Below, piece after piece: positions 55,025 through 63,997 of a stretch of DNA of 64,000 bases (positions are counted from its first letter, which is position 1; each line of letters opens with the position of its first letter). The DNA comes from Campylobacter hominis ATCC BAA-381 (GTDB lineage: Bacteria; Campylobacterota; Campylobacteria; Campylobacterales; Campylobacteraceae). The notes under the pieces were generated by a model, which did no database searches, had not been told where the DNA came from, and saw nothing but the letters and a program-made list of their open reading frames with translations. Location: assembly GCF_000017585.1 (NCBI RefSeq), contig NC_009714.1, forward strand, positions 434,001 through 498,000, in the 5' to 3' direction. The translations under genes and the position numbers were made by a program.

Positions 55025-55495
55025 TTATTTATGATATGGATGGCCCGCGTTTATGCAAAGTCCTCTAAAAATTTGTTCAAAAAGCATAAGTTTGGCAATT
55101 TTATGAGCCAAAGTCAGCTTTGTTAAACTTATTATTTTATCCATTTTTTGCTTAAAATTTTCACTTAAACCGTATGCGCCGCCGATAAAAAATGAAATTT
55201 GACTGTTTTTTGATAAAATTTCAGCAAATTGCAAACTATCAATCATTTCGCCTCGCTCATCAAGTGCAATTAAATAGCCTTTTTTATGAGCGAAATAAAC
55301 TTCATCGTATGATTTTAATGCTTCGTCTTTGCCGATACTTTGAGCCTTTGCAATTTTTTGATTAAAAAATACATTATCTTTCAGGGCTGCAAATTTTTGT
55401 GACATTTTTATGTATTCCGCTATCTGCATTGCGAAATCATTTTTATTTTTTTGTATCGAATTTACGAAAATTTCACTCATTTGTATTTTGCTCAT
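55025..55495 (-). CDS. rlmH: 23S rRNA (pseudouridine1915-N3)-methyltransferase
   Basis: 156 residues, SPOUT fold with SAM-binding knot: [20 protein letters not shown] and the C-terminal [19 protein letters not shown] that ends nearly all RlmH proteins. It methylates the pseudouridine at 1915 of 23S rRNA helix 69 in 70S ribosomes. Its 5' end overlaps accD by 23 nt. Confidence 0.94.
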   Translation of the reverse strand: MSKIQMSEIFVNSIQKNKNDFAMQIAEYIKMSQKFAALKDNVFFNQKIAKAQSIGKDEALKSYDEVYFAHKKGYLIALDERGEMIDSLQFAEILSKNSQISFFIGGAYGLSENFKQKMDKIISLTKLTLAHKIAKLMLFEQIFRGLCINAGHPYHK

Positions 55496-56363
55496 CGTCT
55501 ATTTCGGCAACTTCTATTTGATTGTTGTGAGTGAAAAATGTAATCATATCGCTGATATATTTTTTCATTTCATTTCGTTCCACAATTGCATCAATTAAAC
55601 CGTGTTCAAGTAAAAACTCGCTTGTTTGAAAGTTTTCAGGTAAATCTGCGCCTATTGTTTGTTTTATAACTCTTTGTCCTGCAAATCCTATAAGAGCTCC
55701 CGGTTCTGCTATAATAAGATCTCCAAGCCATGCAAAAGAAGCGCTTACTCCACCCATTGTAGGATCGCTTAAAACTGAAATAAAAGGAATTTTTGCTTCA
55801 CTTAAAATTTTAATTGCAGCTGATGTTTTACTCATCTGCATAAGTGAAAAAGTGCTTTCTTGCATTCTGGCACCTCCACTTGCGCTTATTATTATAAGAG
55901 GTTGATTTTTTTCCAATGCTCTTTTGGCTGAGCGCACGATTTTTTCACCTTCAACAGAGCCCATGCTTCCGCCCATAAAAGCGAAATCAAAAACACAAAG
56001 TTGAACTTTTATACCGTTTATTTCGCACTCACCACTAATGACAGCGCTATTACCGCCTGTTTTTTCACTGCTTTCACTGACTCTTTTTTTATATGATTTT
56101 TTATCGACAAATTTTATCGGGTCAAGCGGCGATAAATTTTTATCAAATTCTTCAAAAGTTTCGGTATCTGCTAATAAATTTATTCTCTCTTTTGCTGATA
56201 AACGCATATGATGTCCGCATTTCGGGCATACGCGGTTGTTGCTTTCCACTTCCTTATGATACATCAAAGAGCCGCATTTAGGACATTTTATCCAATGCGA
56301 CGGTGCTTCCTCCGGCGTACTTTGTTTGCGAGTAATTTTTGAAAAAATATCTCCAAGATTCAT
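55473..56363 (-). CDS. accD: acetyl-CoA carboxylase carboxyltransferase beta subunit
   Basis: 296 residues. N-terminal zinc ribbon ([16 protein letters not shown], then CPKCGHHM) and the crotonase-fold carboxyltransferase domain with [11 protein letters not shown] and [12 protein letters not shown]. It pairs with AccA (not in this window) to make malonyl-CoA for fatty acid synthesis. It is the first gene of the five-gene minus-strand cluster. Confidence 0.96.
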   Translation of the reverse strand: MNLGDIFSKITRKQSTPEEAPSHWIKCPKCGSLMYHKEVESNNRVCPKCGHHMRLSAKERINLLADTETFEEFDKNLSPLDPIKFVDKKSYKKRVSESSEKTGGNSAVISGECEINGIKVQLCVFDFAFMGGSMGSVEGEKIVRSAKRALEKNQPLIIISASGGARMQESTFSLMQMSKTSAAIKILSEAKIPFISVLSDPTMGGVSASFAWLGDLIIAEPGALIGFAGQRVIKQTIGADLPENFQTSEFLLEHGLIDAIVERNEMKKYISDMITFFTHNNQIEVAEIDDEQNTNE

Positions 56364-56394
56364 TTTTCAAGCCTTTAAAATATAAAATTTTTTG

Positions 56395-56443
56395 ATTATA
56401 CCCAAAATTTCTTATTCTAAAATTTAAAGAAATTCGGGGTATA
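56395..56443 (-). promoter_or_regulatory. TRAP operon hairpin carrying the accD -10 box
   Basis: Between the TRAP gene stop and accD, TATACCC (56397-56403) pairs with GGGTATA (56437-56443), and the inner bases extend the stem (AATTTCTT with AAGAAATT), so the hairpin can end TRAP transcription. The distal arm on the minus strand reads GGGTATAATC and contains TATAAT (56400-56395), a good -10 box for accD with a leader of about 25 nt. One element may both stop and start transcription. Confidence 0.45.
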
Positions 56444-56448
56444 AAATT

Positions 56449-58518
56449 TTATATCGCTTTTGGTGTTCCGCTTCTAAGTGACGGATTTTTTGAACTGATT
56501 ATCCATTGTTTTGCAAAGATTATTGCAAAAATTGTCGTTCCTATAATGTATGATGTGCATTCATCGTTTATAAAATCAAAATATTTTACACATATATTTG
56601 GAACTAAGCAAAGAGGTGTGATTATAAGCATTAAAATACGTTCAATTACATTGCAACGTGTTACAAGCCAACCTTGCAGCGCGCTTGAAAATGCAAAAAT
56701 TCCAATCAATGCCATTGAAAAAATAAGTAAAATAGTTAAAGGATCGCTTATCCAAACGATTGTCAAAGGATCATACGGATTGCCTACTGATTCGATTAAA
56801 AGCAATTTGTTGTTGAAGAAAAATGCAAATGGTAAAATCGTAGTTCGTAAATCATAAAAAAATCCTTGAAGTCCGACCGTAACAGGATTTGCTTTTGCAA
56901 TTCCGGCTGCTGCGTATGCCGCAATTCCAACAGGCGGCGTGTCATCGGCTAAAATTCCAAAATAAAATACAAATAAATGCACGGCAATTGCAGGAATTAT
57001 AAAATCATTTTTGCCTGCAAGCATTAAAATAACCGGTGCCACCAAACTTGAAACTACTATATAATTTGCTGTTGTTGGAAGCCCCATTCCTAAAATCAGG
57101 CTCATTACAGCTGTTAAAACTAAAATCAATAAAATGTTGTTTCCTGCAAGCTTTTCTACTACATCGGCTAGAACTTGACCAATTCCTGTTAATGAAATTG
57201 AACCTATTATAAGTCCTGCAAGTGCTGTTGCAACAGCTACTGTGACCATATTTTTAGAAGCTGCTACCATAGCCCAAAAAATATCGCTAAAACCTCGCAA
57301 AAAATCGGCTTTTGTAATTTTTTCGTGAATGATGAATTTTTTTAACGGATCTTGAATTATCATAATTATAAAAATAGTGTTAATAGCATAAAATGCTGCA
57401 GAAATCGGTGATTCTTTAGCGATTAACAATATATAAAGCAAAACCAGAATCGGTATTATGTAATGAATTCCGCTCAAAATAATTTTAAATTTTGAAATTT
57501 CACTTTTAGGACTGCTTTTTAAGCCTAATTTACAACTTTCTAAATGTACAATAAAAAATAGACTTGCATAACACGCAAAAGCAGGAATAACCGCTGCTAT
57601 CATTATATTTGTGTAACTCATTCCTAAAAATTCGGCGATTATAAAAGCTGCCGCTCCCATAATTGGCGGCATAAGTTGTCCATTTACTCCTGCTGCAACT
57701 TCCACAGCGCCGGCTTTTACGCTGGTAAGTCCTGCTTTTTTCATAAGCGGAATCGTAAAAGTTCCTACAGTTACCACGTTTGCAGTAGAACTTCCGCTTA
57801 CCATTCCTGTTAATCCGCTAGCGATTACGGAAGCTTTTGCCGGACCGCCGCGAAATCTTCCTAAAAGCGAAAAAGCAACATTTATAAAGTATTGTCCTGC
57901 TCCGGCTCTTTCCAAAAGTGAACCGAAAAGTACGAATAAATATATAAAACTTACACTAACACCTAAAGGGACGCCGAAAATACCCTCTGTTGTAAGAAAC
58001 ATATGACCTGCCAGTTTGCTTAAACTTGCTCCTTGGTGAGCAATAATATCAGGCATATATTGTCCAAAATAGCAATATAATAAAAATATAAATGCGATTA
58101 TTCCAAGTGCAGGCCCCATCATTCTTCTACCGGCTTCAAAAAGAATAAAAATCGCAATTAACGATACTACTATATCTCTAACAAGATAGTCTCCAGGTCT
58201 ATTTGCCAGATCATAAAATTCTATAAAAGGATAAAGCGTAGCCAAAACTCCTATAATAACCAGTATCCAATCATACCATGGAATAAACGAATTGGCGCTT
58301 TTGTGAATTTTAAGCGGAAAAAGTAAAAAAATAATTCCGAGTGCAAAAGCTAAATGAATTGAACGTGCTATTGTTGTATTTAAAGGGAAATAAGCTATAT
58401 AAAGCTGAAAAACCGCCCATGAAAAACAAACGATAGTCGTTATCCAAAATAGAATTGGTGAATCAAATTCACGACTTTTTACTTCTAAAACTTGCTCGTC
58501 TTTTTTTGCTTTTTCCAT
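56449..58518 (-). CDS. TRAP transporter fused permease (4TM-12TM)
   Basis: 689 residues, about 17 membrane helices. The N-terminal part corresponds to the small DctQ-like subunit and the rest to the large DctM subunit, fused as in TAXI-type TRAP systems. Clear DctM motifs: GMVSGSSTANVVTVGTFTIP, GGPAKASVIASGL and GMGLPTTANYIVVSSL. It imports an organic anion with sodium. The substrate is unknown; glutamate or C4-dicarboxylates are possible. It follows the TAXI receptor gene after 9 nt. Confidence 0.93.
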   Translation of the reverse strand: MEKAKKDEQVLEVKSREFDSPILFWITTIVCFSWAVFQLYIAYFPLNTTIARSIHLAFALGIIFLLFPLKIHKSANSFIPWYDWILVIIGVLATLYPFIEFYDLANRPGDYLVRDIVVSLIAIFILFEAGRRMMGPALGIIAFIFLLYCYFGQYMPDIIAHQGASLSKLAGHMFLTTEGIFGVPLGVSVSFIYLFVLFGSLLERAGAGQYFINVAFSLLGRFRGGPAKASVIASGLTGMVSGSSTANVVTVGTFTIPLMKKAGLTSVKAGAVEVAAGVNGQLMPPIMGAAAFIIAEFLGMSYTNIMIAAVIPAFACYASLFFIVHLESCKLGLKSSPKSEISKFKIILSGIHYIIPILVLLYILLIAKESPISAAFYAINTIFIIMIIQDPLKKFIIHEKITKADFLRGFSDIFWAMVAASKNMVTVAVATALAGLIIGSISLTGIGQVLADVVEKLAGNNILLILVLTAVMSLILGMGLPTTANYIVVSSLVAPVILMLAGKNDFIIPAIAVHLFVFYFGILADDTPPVGIAAYAAAGIAKANPVTVGLQGFFYDLRTTILPFAFFFNNKLLLIESVGNPYDPLTIVWISDPLTILLIFSMALIGIFAFSSALQGWLVTRCNVIERILMLIITPLCLVPNICVKYFDFINDECTSYIIGTTIFAIIFAKQWIISSKNPSLRSGTPKAI

Positions 58519-58527
58519 ATAATTAGC

Positions 58528-59469
58528 CTATTTTAAAATTCCTTCTTCTTTAAAAACAGCTTCGGCAGCCGGATGAAGTGGCGCTGAAAGTCCTTCTACA
58601 AGAGATTCTTTTGTAACTAATTTTAATGCCGGATGAAGTTTTTTGTATTCGTCAAAATTATCTAAAATAGCCTTAACTACGGCTCTAACTGAACTGTCGC
58701 TTTGATTTTTTGTTGCTACTAAAACAGCTTTTACACCGATTGTTTGAGTATCGTGATCTACGCCTTTGTAAAGATTTGCAGGTATTACGCCTTTTGAAAA
58801 ATAAGGATATTTCTTTAAAAGTTCGTTAATTTGCGCGTCTTCAATTCCTATTAAATCAATCGGTATCGAATTTGAAGCATCTGTAATATTTGCTGTTGGA
58901 TGACCTACAACATAAAAATATCCGTCAATTTTTTTATCTTTTAAAGCCATTGGACACTCTTGAGCGGTTAATACACCTCTATGAGCCAAATTTTCAACAT
59001 TAAATTTATAAGCGTCGAAAACTATTAAACCTGTGACTTCATTTCCACTTCCTGGATTTCCGACATTGATTTTTTTGCCGCTTAAGTCATTGTAAGATTT
59101 TATGCCGCTTTCTTTTGAAACTACAAAAGCAAGCATTTCAGGGTAAATTGAAATAACGGCGCGTAAATCTTTATCTCCGGCGCCTTCAAATTTTCCTGTT
59201 CCGTTGTATTTATCATATACTACGTCGCTTTGTACGAAGCCGAAATTAAGTTCGCCTTTTAAGACGTTATTTACGTTATATACGCTAGCTCCTGTCGATT
59301 GAACCGAGCATTTCATGTTTGCGTTTTTATTTACCAAACGACAAATTGCACCACCAACCGGATAATAAGTTCCTGTCATACCGCCTGTGCCGATAGAAAT
59401 AAACTCTTTTGCTACAAGAGAAGTGCTTGCTATAAGCAAACTGGCAATAATTGCTGAAATTTTTTTCAT
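58528..59469 (-). CDS. TAXI-family TRAP transporter solute-binding protein
   Basis: 313 residues, signal peptide about 1-20 (STSLVAK). The TAXI signature is at the mature N-terminus: FISIGTGGMTGTYYPVGGAI, then SVQSTGASVYNVNNVLKGEL. Binding-site region VGNPGSGNEVTGLIVFDAY. It is the periplasmic receptor for the fused permease encoded next. AAGGAG precedes the ATG. Confidence 0.94.
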   Translation of the reverse strand: MKKISAIIASLLIASTSLVAKEFISIGTGGMTGTYYPVGGAICRLVNKNANMKCSVQSTGASVYNVNNVLKGELNFGFVQSDVVYDKYNGTGKFEGAGDKDLRAVISIYPEMLAFVVSKESGIKSYNDLSGKKINVGNPGSGNEVTGLIVFDAYKFNVENLAHRGVLTAQECPMALKDKKIDGYFYVVGHPTANITDASNSIPIDLIGIEDAQINELLKKYPYFSKGVIPANLYKGVDHDTQTIGVKAVLVATKNQSDSSVRAVVKAILDNFDEYKKLHPALKLVTKESLVEGLSAPLHPAAEAVFKEEGILK

Positions 59470-59552
59470 ACTTTTTCTCCTTAAAATGAAATGCAGGTAT
59501 TATACAGTTTTTTGTTTTTACTTTTATTAAAATTCTATGTTGATTTTAAAAT

Positions 59553-60200
59553 TTAAGATATAAGACCGTTTGGTGTAAGTGTGTAGAATTTAGTAACTAC
59601 GCACTCCAAAAATGCGCGGTCATGCGAAACTATGATTATACTTTTTTCAAGTTTTTGTAAAATTTTTGTGAGCCTTTTTTGCATATTTTCATCAAGTCCG
59701 CCGGTAGGTTCATCAAACAGCAAAATTTTCGGCTCCATTACCAAAACTCCTGCAAGCGCAACCAGCTTTTTTTCGCCGCCGCTTAAATTATATACGATTT
59801 TATCCTTTAAATGCGAAATTTCAAGTTCATTCAGCATAAATTCTGCACGCTTTTTTGCCTCGCTTTGACTTACGCCGCTTGCAAGCAGACCGAACGCAAT
59901 ATCATCAAATACGTTAGGGCAGATAAATTGCTCGTCGCTGTTTTGAAATAAAAAGCCGACTAAGCGCCTGTATTTGCTGTAAATTTTAGGATCATTTACA
60001 TTTTCGTGAAAAAGCTCGATATCGCCGTCAAAATTCGCGTTAAGTCCTGCTATGATTTCCAGTAAAGTAGTTTTTCCTACGCCGTTTGCGCCGATAATTG
60101 CGATTTTTTCTTTATGTCCTATACTTAAATTTAAATTTTCAAACAATGTCCGTTCACCTATTTTTGCAGTTACGTTTTTAAGACTCACAGAACAACTCAT
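59553..60200 (-). CDS. nikO: ECF-type nickel transporter ATP-binding protein
   Basis: 215 residues from ATG 60200, which has AAAGG 9 nt upstream; the frame is open 30 nt further. Walker A IGANGVGKTT, Q-loop FLFQNSDEQFICPNVFDDIA (the CbiO/EcfA-type sequence), signature LSGGEKKLVALAG and Walker B KILLFDEPTGGLD. Context with nikM, nikL and nikQ points to nickel; cobalt remains possible. Last gene of the operon. Confidence 0.88.
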   Translation of the reverse strand: MSCSVSLKNVTAKIGERTLFENLNLSIGHKEKIAIIGANGVGKTTLLEIIAGLNANFDGDIELFHENVNDPKIYSKYRRLVGFLFQNSDEQFICPNVFDDIAFGLLASGVSQSEAKKRAEFMLNELEISHLKDKIVYNLSGGEKKLVALAGVLVMEPKILLFDEPTGGLDENMQKRLTKILQKLEKSIIIVSHDRAFLECVVTKFYTLTPNGLIS

Positions 60201-60847
60201 AAAATTTGACCTTTCTTTATAAACACACAAATTATAGTGATTAAAAGCAAAATTTCAGCAAAATTTATTTTTTGCGCGCTGCCAATGATTTTGAAATTTC
60301 CGTTAAAATTTCGCACAATCAGCGCTTTTTGTAAATTTTCGCTGCGGTTTATAGCGCAAATAAATAAAATTCCAACGATATTTGCATAAGTTTTAAGTGA
60401 GAAAATATCGGTTTTAGCGATAAATGAGCGTGCTTTAAGAGTTTTTAAAATTCTTTTGAATTCTTTTTTTAAAGCGTCTATAAATTTTACACTGAAAAAT
60501 AGTAAAAATGCGAATTTAGCGCAAAATTTTATCTCCGCGATACCGGAACAAATTTCAAAAATATTAAATTTATAAAACAGTAAAAGAGTAAAAAATATAA
60601 TTAAATTTGCCCTAAGCGCAACCAAAATCGCCATTTTTGTTTGTCCGAAATACCAAAAACTAAGTGCTATTAACGCTATAAAGATATTTAAAAATAAAAT
60701 TTTAACGGCAATTTTTGCAATCAGTTTATAATTTATCAAAGAAACAAAAATCACAGGCGCAAAGAACGTGGCGTAAATTTCGCTTTGAAGCGCTATGAAA
60801 AATGAGTAAAAAATCGTTGCGATAAAAGCTAATTTTGGGCTTATCAT
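60197..60847 (-). CDS. nikQ: ECF-type nickel transporter transmembrane subunit
   Basis: 216 residues with four to six membrane helices and the CbiQ/EcfT coupling motif near the C-terminus: LKTLKARSFIAK followed by NRSENLQKALIVRNF (the Ala-Arg-Gly-like motif pair). It overlaps the ATP-binding gene and nikL by 4 nt each. It links the ATPase to the NikM substrate-binding subunit. Confidence 0.85.
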   Translation of the reverse strand: MISPKLAFIATIFYSFFIALQSEIYATFFAPVIFVSLINYKLIAKIAVKILFLNIFIALIALSFWYFGQTKMAILVALRANLIIFFTLLLFYKFNIFEICSGIAEIKFCAKFAFLLFFSVKFIDALKKEFKRILKTLKARSFIAKTDIFSLKTYANIVGILFICAINRSENLQKALIVRNFNGNFKIIGSAQKINFAEILLLITIICVFIKKGQIL

Positions 60848-61290
60848 CTCTTTTTTTTGACAAAATATATTACGCCGAAAATTAGCAAAATCGATAAAAT
60901 AGATGCGACGAATTTTAAAAATTCCATCTTAAAATCAATCGAGTTTTCAAAATCTTTTTCAAGATCCTGTTTGTTTTCTTTTGTAGTATTTTGCTCGTTT
61001 GCATTTTGGGCGTTAAAATTTTTAGCGTTAAATTCTATCTTTTTTTGATGACCGGTTCCACCATTTACAACTATTTCAAAATTCTCGCTTGGAATTTTAA
61101 TGCTGATTTCGCCTTTTTCATCCAATTTATAATCTTTTCCGGCTATTTTTACATCGCAATTTCGGCAAGGTGATTTAGCTGAAAAATAGCTTTTTACAAA
61201 TACTTCATCACCGTTTTGTTTGGCAAAAATATAAAGTCCGTGTGCATTTAAAATTCCGCAAAATAGGGCTAAAATTATAAAAAATCTCAT
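60844..61290 (-). CDS. nikL: NikL-like accessory protein
   Basis: 148 residues. Signal peptide about 1-16 leaves a mature N-terminus HGLYIFAKQNGDEVFVKSYF, a small Ig-like periplasmic domain with Cys42-Cys45 (SPCRNCDV) and a C-terminal membrane helix. Small proteins of this layout are encoded between nikM and nikQ in nikMLQO clusters; the mature N-terminal His may take part in metal delivery. Assignment rests largely on position and layout. Confidence 0.75.
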   Translation of the reverse strand: MRFFIILALFCGILNAHGLYIFAKQNGDEVFVKSYFSAKSPCRNCDVKIAGKDYKLDEKGEISIKIPSENFEIVVNGGTGHQKKIEFNAKNFNAQNANEQNTTKENKQDLEKDFENSIDFKMEFLKFVASILSILLIFGVIYFVKKKR

Positions 61291-61868
61291 TTTAAAACTC
61301 CGGGTTTTATTTTTAGTATAAAACTGACTGCAAAAAGTGTGATAAATCCTTCAATTACTGCTAATGGAATATTCATCGCAAATACGGCAAATGCAAGCGC
61401 TTTAAGTTCTTCTCCGTTTAAAAAAAGTGTAAGAGCAAGTAAAAATGCCGATATCAAAATAGCTAAAAATCCGGCTAAGAAAAAGCCTACTTTCGGTGGC
61501 GAAATTTTAAAAGCTATAAACTTCATAAAAATTGCCGGAAATCCCATTATAAGTGTATTTACGCCAAGTGAACTAAGTCCGCCGAATCCAAAAACAAGCC
61601 CTTGAAAAAATAGTCCTACAAATATCGCCAAAAAGGCATTTGTCCCCAGCATAATTCCTATAAGTCCGCTTAAAATCAGATGCACCGACGTTACGCCGAA
61701 AAGTGGAAAATGTATGAAACTAGCTACGAAAAAAATCGCTGAAAATGCCGCTACTTTTGAAATTTCGTCTGATTTTAATTTGTATAATAAAACGCTCACC
61801 GCCACACCTGTTACAGCCCAAGCCGGGATAATAATTTCAGGTCTTAAAACGCCTTCACTGATATGCAT
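61287..61868 (-). CDS. nikM: ECF-type nickel transporter substrate-binding membrane subunit
   Basis: 193 residues of the CbiM/NikM family with about six membrane helices. The N-terminus is MHISEG; in this family Met1-His2 with a later His (HLILSG) form the square-planar metal site. Other motifs: IHFPLFGVTSVHL and GFGGLSSLGVNTLIMG. It overlaps nikL by 4 nt. AAAGGA lies 5 nt before the ATG. Confidence 0.92.
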   Translation of the reverse strand: MHISEGVLRPEIIIPAWAVTGVAVSVLLYKLKSDEISKVAAFSAIFFVASFIHFPLFGVTSVHLILSGLIGIMLGTNAFLAIFVGLFFQGLVFGFGGLSSLGVNTLIMGFPAIFMKFIAFKISPPKVGFFLAGFLAILISAFLLALTLFLNGEELKALAFAVFAMNIPLAVIEGFITLFAVSFILKIKPGVLK

Positions 61869-61940
61869 TTATGTCCTTTCTTTTTTAACTTCGGCATTGT
61901 AGCAAAATTCACTGCAATTTCGTTTGAATGTCTCGTTATA

Positions 61941-61967
61941 CATAATTTAAATAGCGCGGATATTATG
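61941..61967 (-). promoter_or_regulatory. candidate NikR-type dyad upstream of nikM
   Basis: CATAAT (61941-61946) and ATTATG (61962-61967) are perfect inverted copies separated by 15 bp, about 75 to 100 bp ahead of the nikM start. Helicobacter NikR sites have been described as two short A/T-rich half sites spaced by about 15 bp, so this is a reasonable operator candidate. No nikR gene is in the window. Confidence 0.3.
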
Positions 61968-62044
61968 CCTCCGCGCTTTGGAGTAGTTGTGCGAGGAAAA
62001 ATTCCTCTATAAAACAAACTAAATTTTTAATTTGCTTTATAGAG
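61951..62044. other. GC-richer structured region, possible small RNA or leader
   Basis: Three nested inverted repeats lie in 94 nt between nikM and nikK: AGCGCGGA/TCCGCGCT (8 bp, around 61953-61977), GAGGAA/TTCCTC (about 61993-62007) and CTCTATAAA/TTTATAGAG (about 62005-62044). The last two share CTC and so cannot form together, a switch-like layout. The first stem is far richer in GC than the surroundings. I cannot match it to a known riboswitch. The rest of the 61869-62205 gap shows only nikM's ribosome binding site and the nikK terminator. Confidence 0.35.
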
Positions 62045-62135
62045 TGATTATTAAATAATTTATATTTTTTAAAACCATGACAAAATATTTTGTTTATCAA
62101 GAGTTTTTAATGAATATTAACAAGTTTCAAGTTTT

Positions 62136-62166
62136 AAGAAAAACCGCCATTTTAAATAATGGCGGT
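62136..62166 (-). terminator. nikK terminator
   Basis: ACCGCCATT (62143-62151) pairs perfectly with AATGGCGGT (62158-62166). On the minus strand it is followed by TTTTTCTT. It lies about 40 nt after the nikK stop, so nikK has its own transcript end ahead of nikM. Confidence 0.85.
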
Positions 62167-62205
62167 GAAATTTCAAAAATAAAATTTAGAAATTTTCACT
62201 AAATT

Positions 62206-62964
62206 TTATTTTATATAATCTTTCGTTTCTATCCAAATAACTCCGCCAAGTTCGATAGGATAATCTTTTCCGTCTTTTTTGATTGTTTCATCGTCTTCAA
62301 TAAGTGCGGCAAAACCCCACCAGCCTGTAAGCGGCATTGTAAAACTGAACTCACCGTTTTCATTTGTCATAACTTCTTGCGTTACGTGGTCGTCAGTAGG
62401 AGCTTTTAAGCCGTTTTTGTTATAGTATTCGACTTCTACCGGAATATTTTTAGCAGGTTTTCCTTTATAAAGAACTTTCGCGCTGAAATTATTGCCTTTA
62501 TAAAGTCCGTATGGGCGAGTTAGCGGCACAATTTCAGCTTTTAAGCCGATTGGTTTATTCCAGCCTTCGCCACCGCCGAACGCATTTACAACTGTTTTTG
62601 TGATATGTTTTATAAAAGTATTTTCCGCAGGTTCAAAATAAGGTGCAGGCTCAACAAAAAATTGATATACGCCAGGTTCGTTTATAATATAATTTGCTTC
62701 ATAAAAAGTAAAATTATTTTCACTTTTTTTATCGGCTTTTATGTCACTTTTTTTGCCGTCAAAAAATACGCCGAATTTTGCACCATCGCTCATACTCATT
62801 AAATTTTGTTCAAAAGGATGATTAAATTTATATGTTATTTTCAAGTTTGCATTTGCTTCATCGCTTACACTTGAACTGCTTGGTAAAACCATTTGAAAAT
62901 GCGCATTTAAGGCACTTGCAAAAACTAAAGAACATACACACGCTAAGAAAAATTTAAATTTCAT
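62206..62964 (-). CDS. nikK: DUF4198 periplasmic protein, NikK of the nickel transporter
   Basis: 252 residues with a signal peptide cut after ALNA, leaving a mature N-terminus HFQMVLP, the pattern of DUF4198 proteins whose N-terminal His is thought to bind nickel. The body is two Ig-like domains, with [20 protein letters not shown] and the C-terminal [12 protein letters not shown]4198 proteins called NikK accompany nikMLQO clusters. GGAG lies upstream of the ATG. It is divergent from luxS. Confidence 0.82.
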   Translation of the reverse strand: MKFKFFLACVCSLVFASALNAHFQMVLPSSSSVSDEANANLKITYKFNHPFEQNLMSMSDGAKFGVFFDGKKSDIKADKKSENNFTFYEANYIINEPGVYQFFVEPAPYFEPAENTFIKHITKTVVNAFGGGEGWNKPIGLKAEIVPLTRPYGLYKGNNFSAKVLYKGKPAKNIPVEVEYYNKNGLKAPTDDHVTQEVMTNENGEFSFTMPLTGWWGFAALIEDDETIKKDGKDYPIELGGVIWIETKDYIK

Positions 62965-63089
62965 AACATTTCTCCAAAAAAAATATTATGAAAATAATAA
63001 CCTAAATATTATTAAAAATAAATAAATACTATGAAATTTATAAATTTACTAAAATTTTGTAAAATACATTAAAAATGAAAGGATAAAAA

Positions 63090-63584
63090 ATGCCTCTTTT
63101 AGATAGTTTTAAAGTAGATCATACAAAGATGAAAGCTCCAGGGGTTCGTCTTGCAAAAGTTATGCAAACTCCAAAAGGTGATAATATAAGTGTTTTTGAT
63201 TTAAGATTTTGCCGCCCAAATCACGAAATTATGAGCGAAAAAGGCACACACACGTTAGAACATCTTTTTGCAGGTTTTATGCGCGAACATTTAAACAGCA
63301 AAGATGTCGAAATAATCGATATTTCGCCTATGGGTTGCCGTACAGGATTTTATATGAGTTTAATCGGAAGACCTAGCGAAACGGAAGTTATAAAAGCATT
63401 TGAAAATTCTATGAAAGATGTTTTAAAAGTTACATCACAGGACGATATACCTGAACTTAATAAATTTCAATGCGGAAGCTATAAAATGCACAGTTTAAGC
63501 GAAGCAAAAGAAATTGCGCAAAATGTTTTAAATAAAGGCATTTGCATAATTAAAAACGATGAAATAAAGCTTGAAAATTTTTAA
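63090..63584 (+). CDS. luxS: S-ribosylhomocysteine lyase
   Basis: 164 residues. Converts S-ribosylhomocysteine to homocysteine and the AI-2 precursor in the activated methyl cycle. Metal ligands His54 and His58 ([13 protein letters not shown]) and Cys128 (FQCGSY), general base Glu57, catalytic Cys83 (MGCRTGFY). AAAGGA lies 6 nt before the ATG. Confidence 0.97.
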   Translation: MPLLDSFKVDHTKMKAPGVRLAKVMQTPKGDNISVFDLRFCRPNHEIMSEKGTHTLEHLFAGFMREHLNSKDVEIIDISPMGCRTGFYMSLIGRPSETEVIKAFENSMKDVLKVTSQDDIPELNKFQCGSYKMHSLSEAKEIAQNVLNKGICIIKNDEIKLENF

Positions 63585-63595
63585 AATTTCAGTTT

Positions 63596-63997
63596 TTATC
63601 TTTGCCATAAAAATTTTCTTCCAAAACCAATGGAATTATCCGTAAATTTCAGCCAAACGATATGAATTTTGAAAATTTCCGGTTTCATTGCCAATGCAAA
63701 CGGGAATTTTTTAAAGTAAATTTTTTTCGCTGTTTCATCCGCCGGACTTAAAATTCCATTAAATTGCACACCTTTTATTTTTCCTATAATTCTTGTATCA
63801 AGAGCTACCGTTCCGCTTACTTTAGGATTTTTTATTGAAATTTGAATATGACGCGTTTTGCTGTCACTTGCAATAGCAAAAAATCTGCTTTTTTCATCGT
63901 AAGCATAAAATGCACTAAATGCGTAAGGTGTATTATTTTCACATACCGAAATGCTAAGAAGCTTCATTTTTTTTAAGAATTTATCAAAATTTTCCAT
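63596..63997 (-). CDS. PNPOx-like flavin-binding family protein
   Basis: 133 residues. The split-barrel pattern of pyridoxamine-phosphate-oxidase-like proteins is clear: ISVCENNTPYAFSAFYAYDE, SDSKTRHIQISIKNPKVSGT and KIKGVQFNGILS. It is similar in layout to the YhbP branch. Flavin or F420 binding and the substrate are not established. Its start is 4 nt from the window edge and its 3' end faces luxS. Confidence 0.8.
   Translation of the reverse strand: MENFDKFLKKMKLLSISVCENNTPYAFSAFYAYDEKSRFFAIASDSKTRHIQISIKNPKVSGTVALDTRIIGKIKGVQFNGILSPADETAKKIYFKKFPFALAMKPEIFKIHIVWLKFTDNSIGFGRKFLWQR

Noticed and set aside
62979-63013. NikR site upstream of nikK (TATTAT and AATAATA motifs)
   Set aside because: Half sites are present, but their spacings (4 and 7 bp) do not match the known arrangement, and such A/T words are common by composition here.
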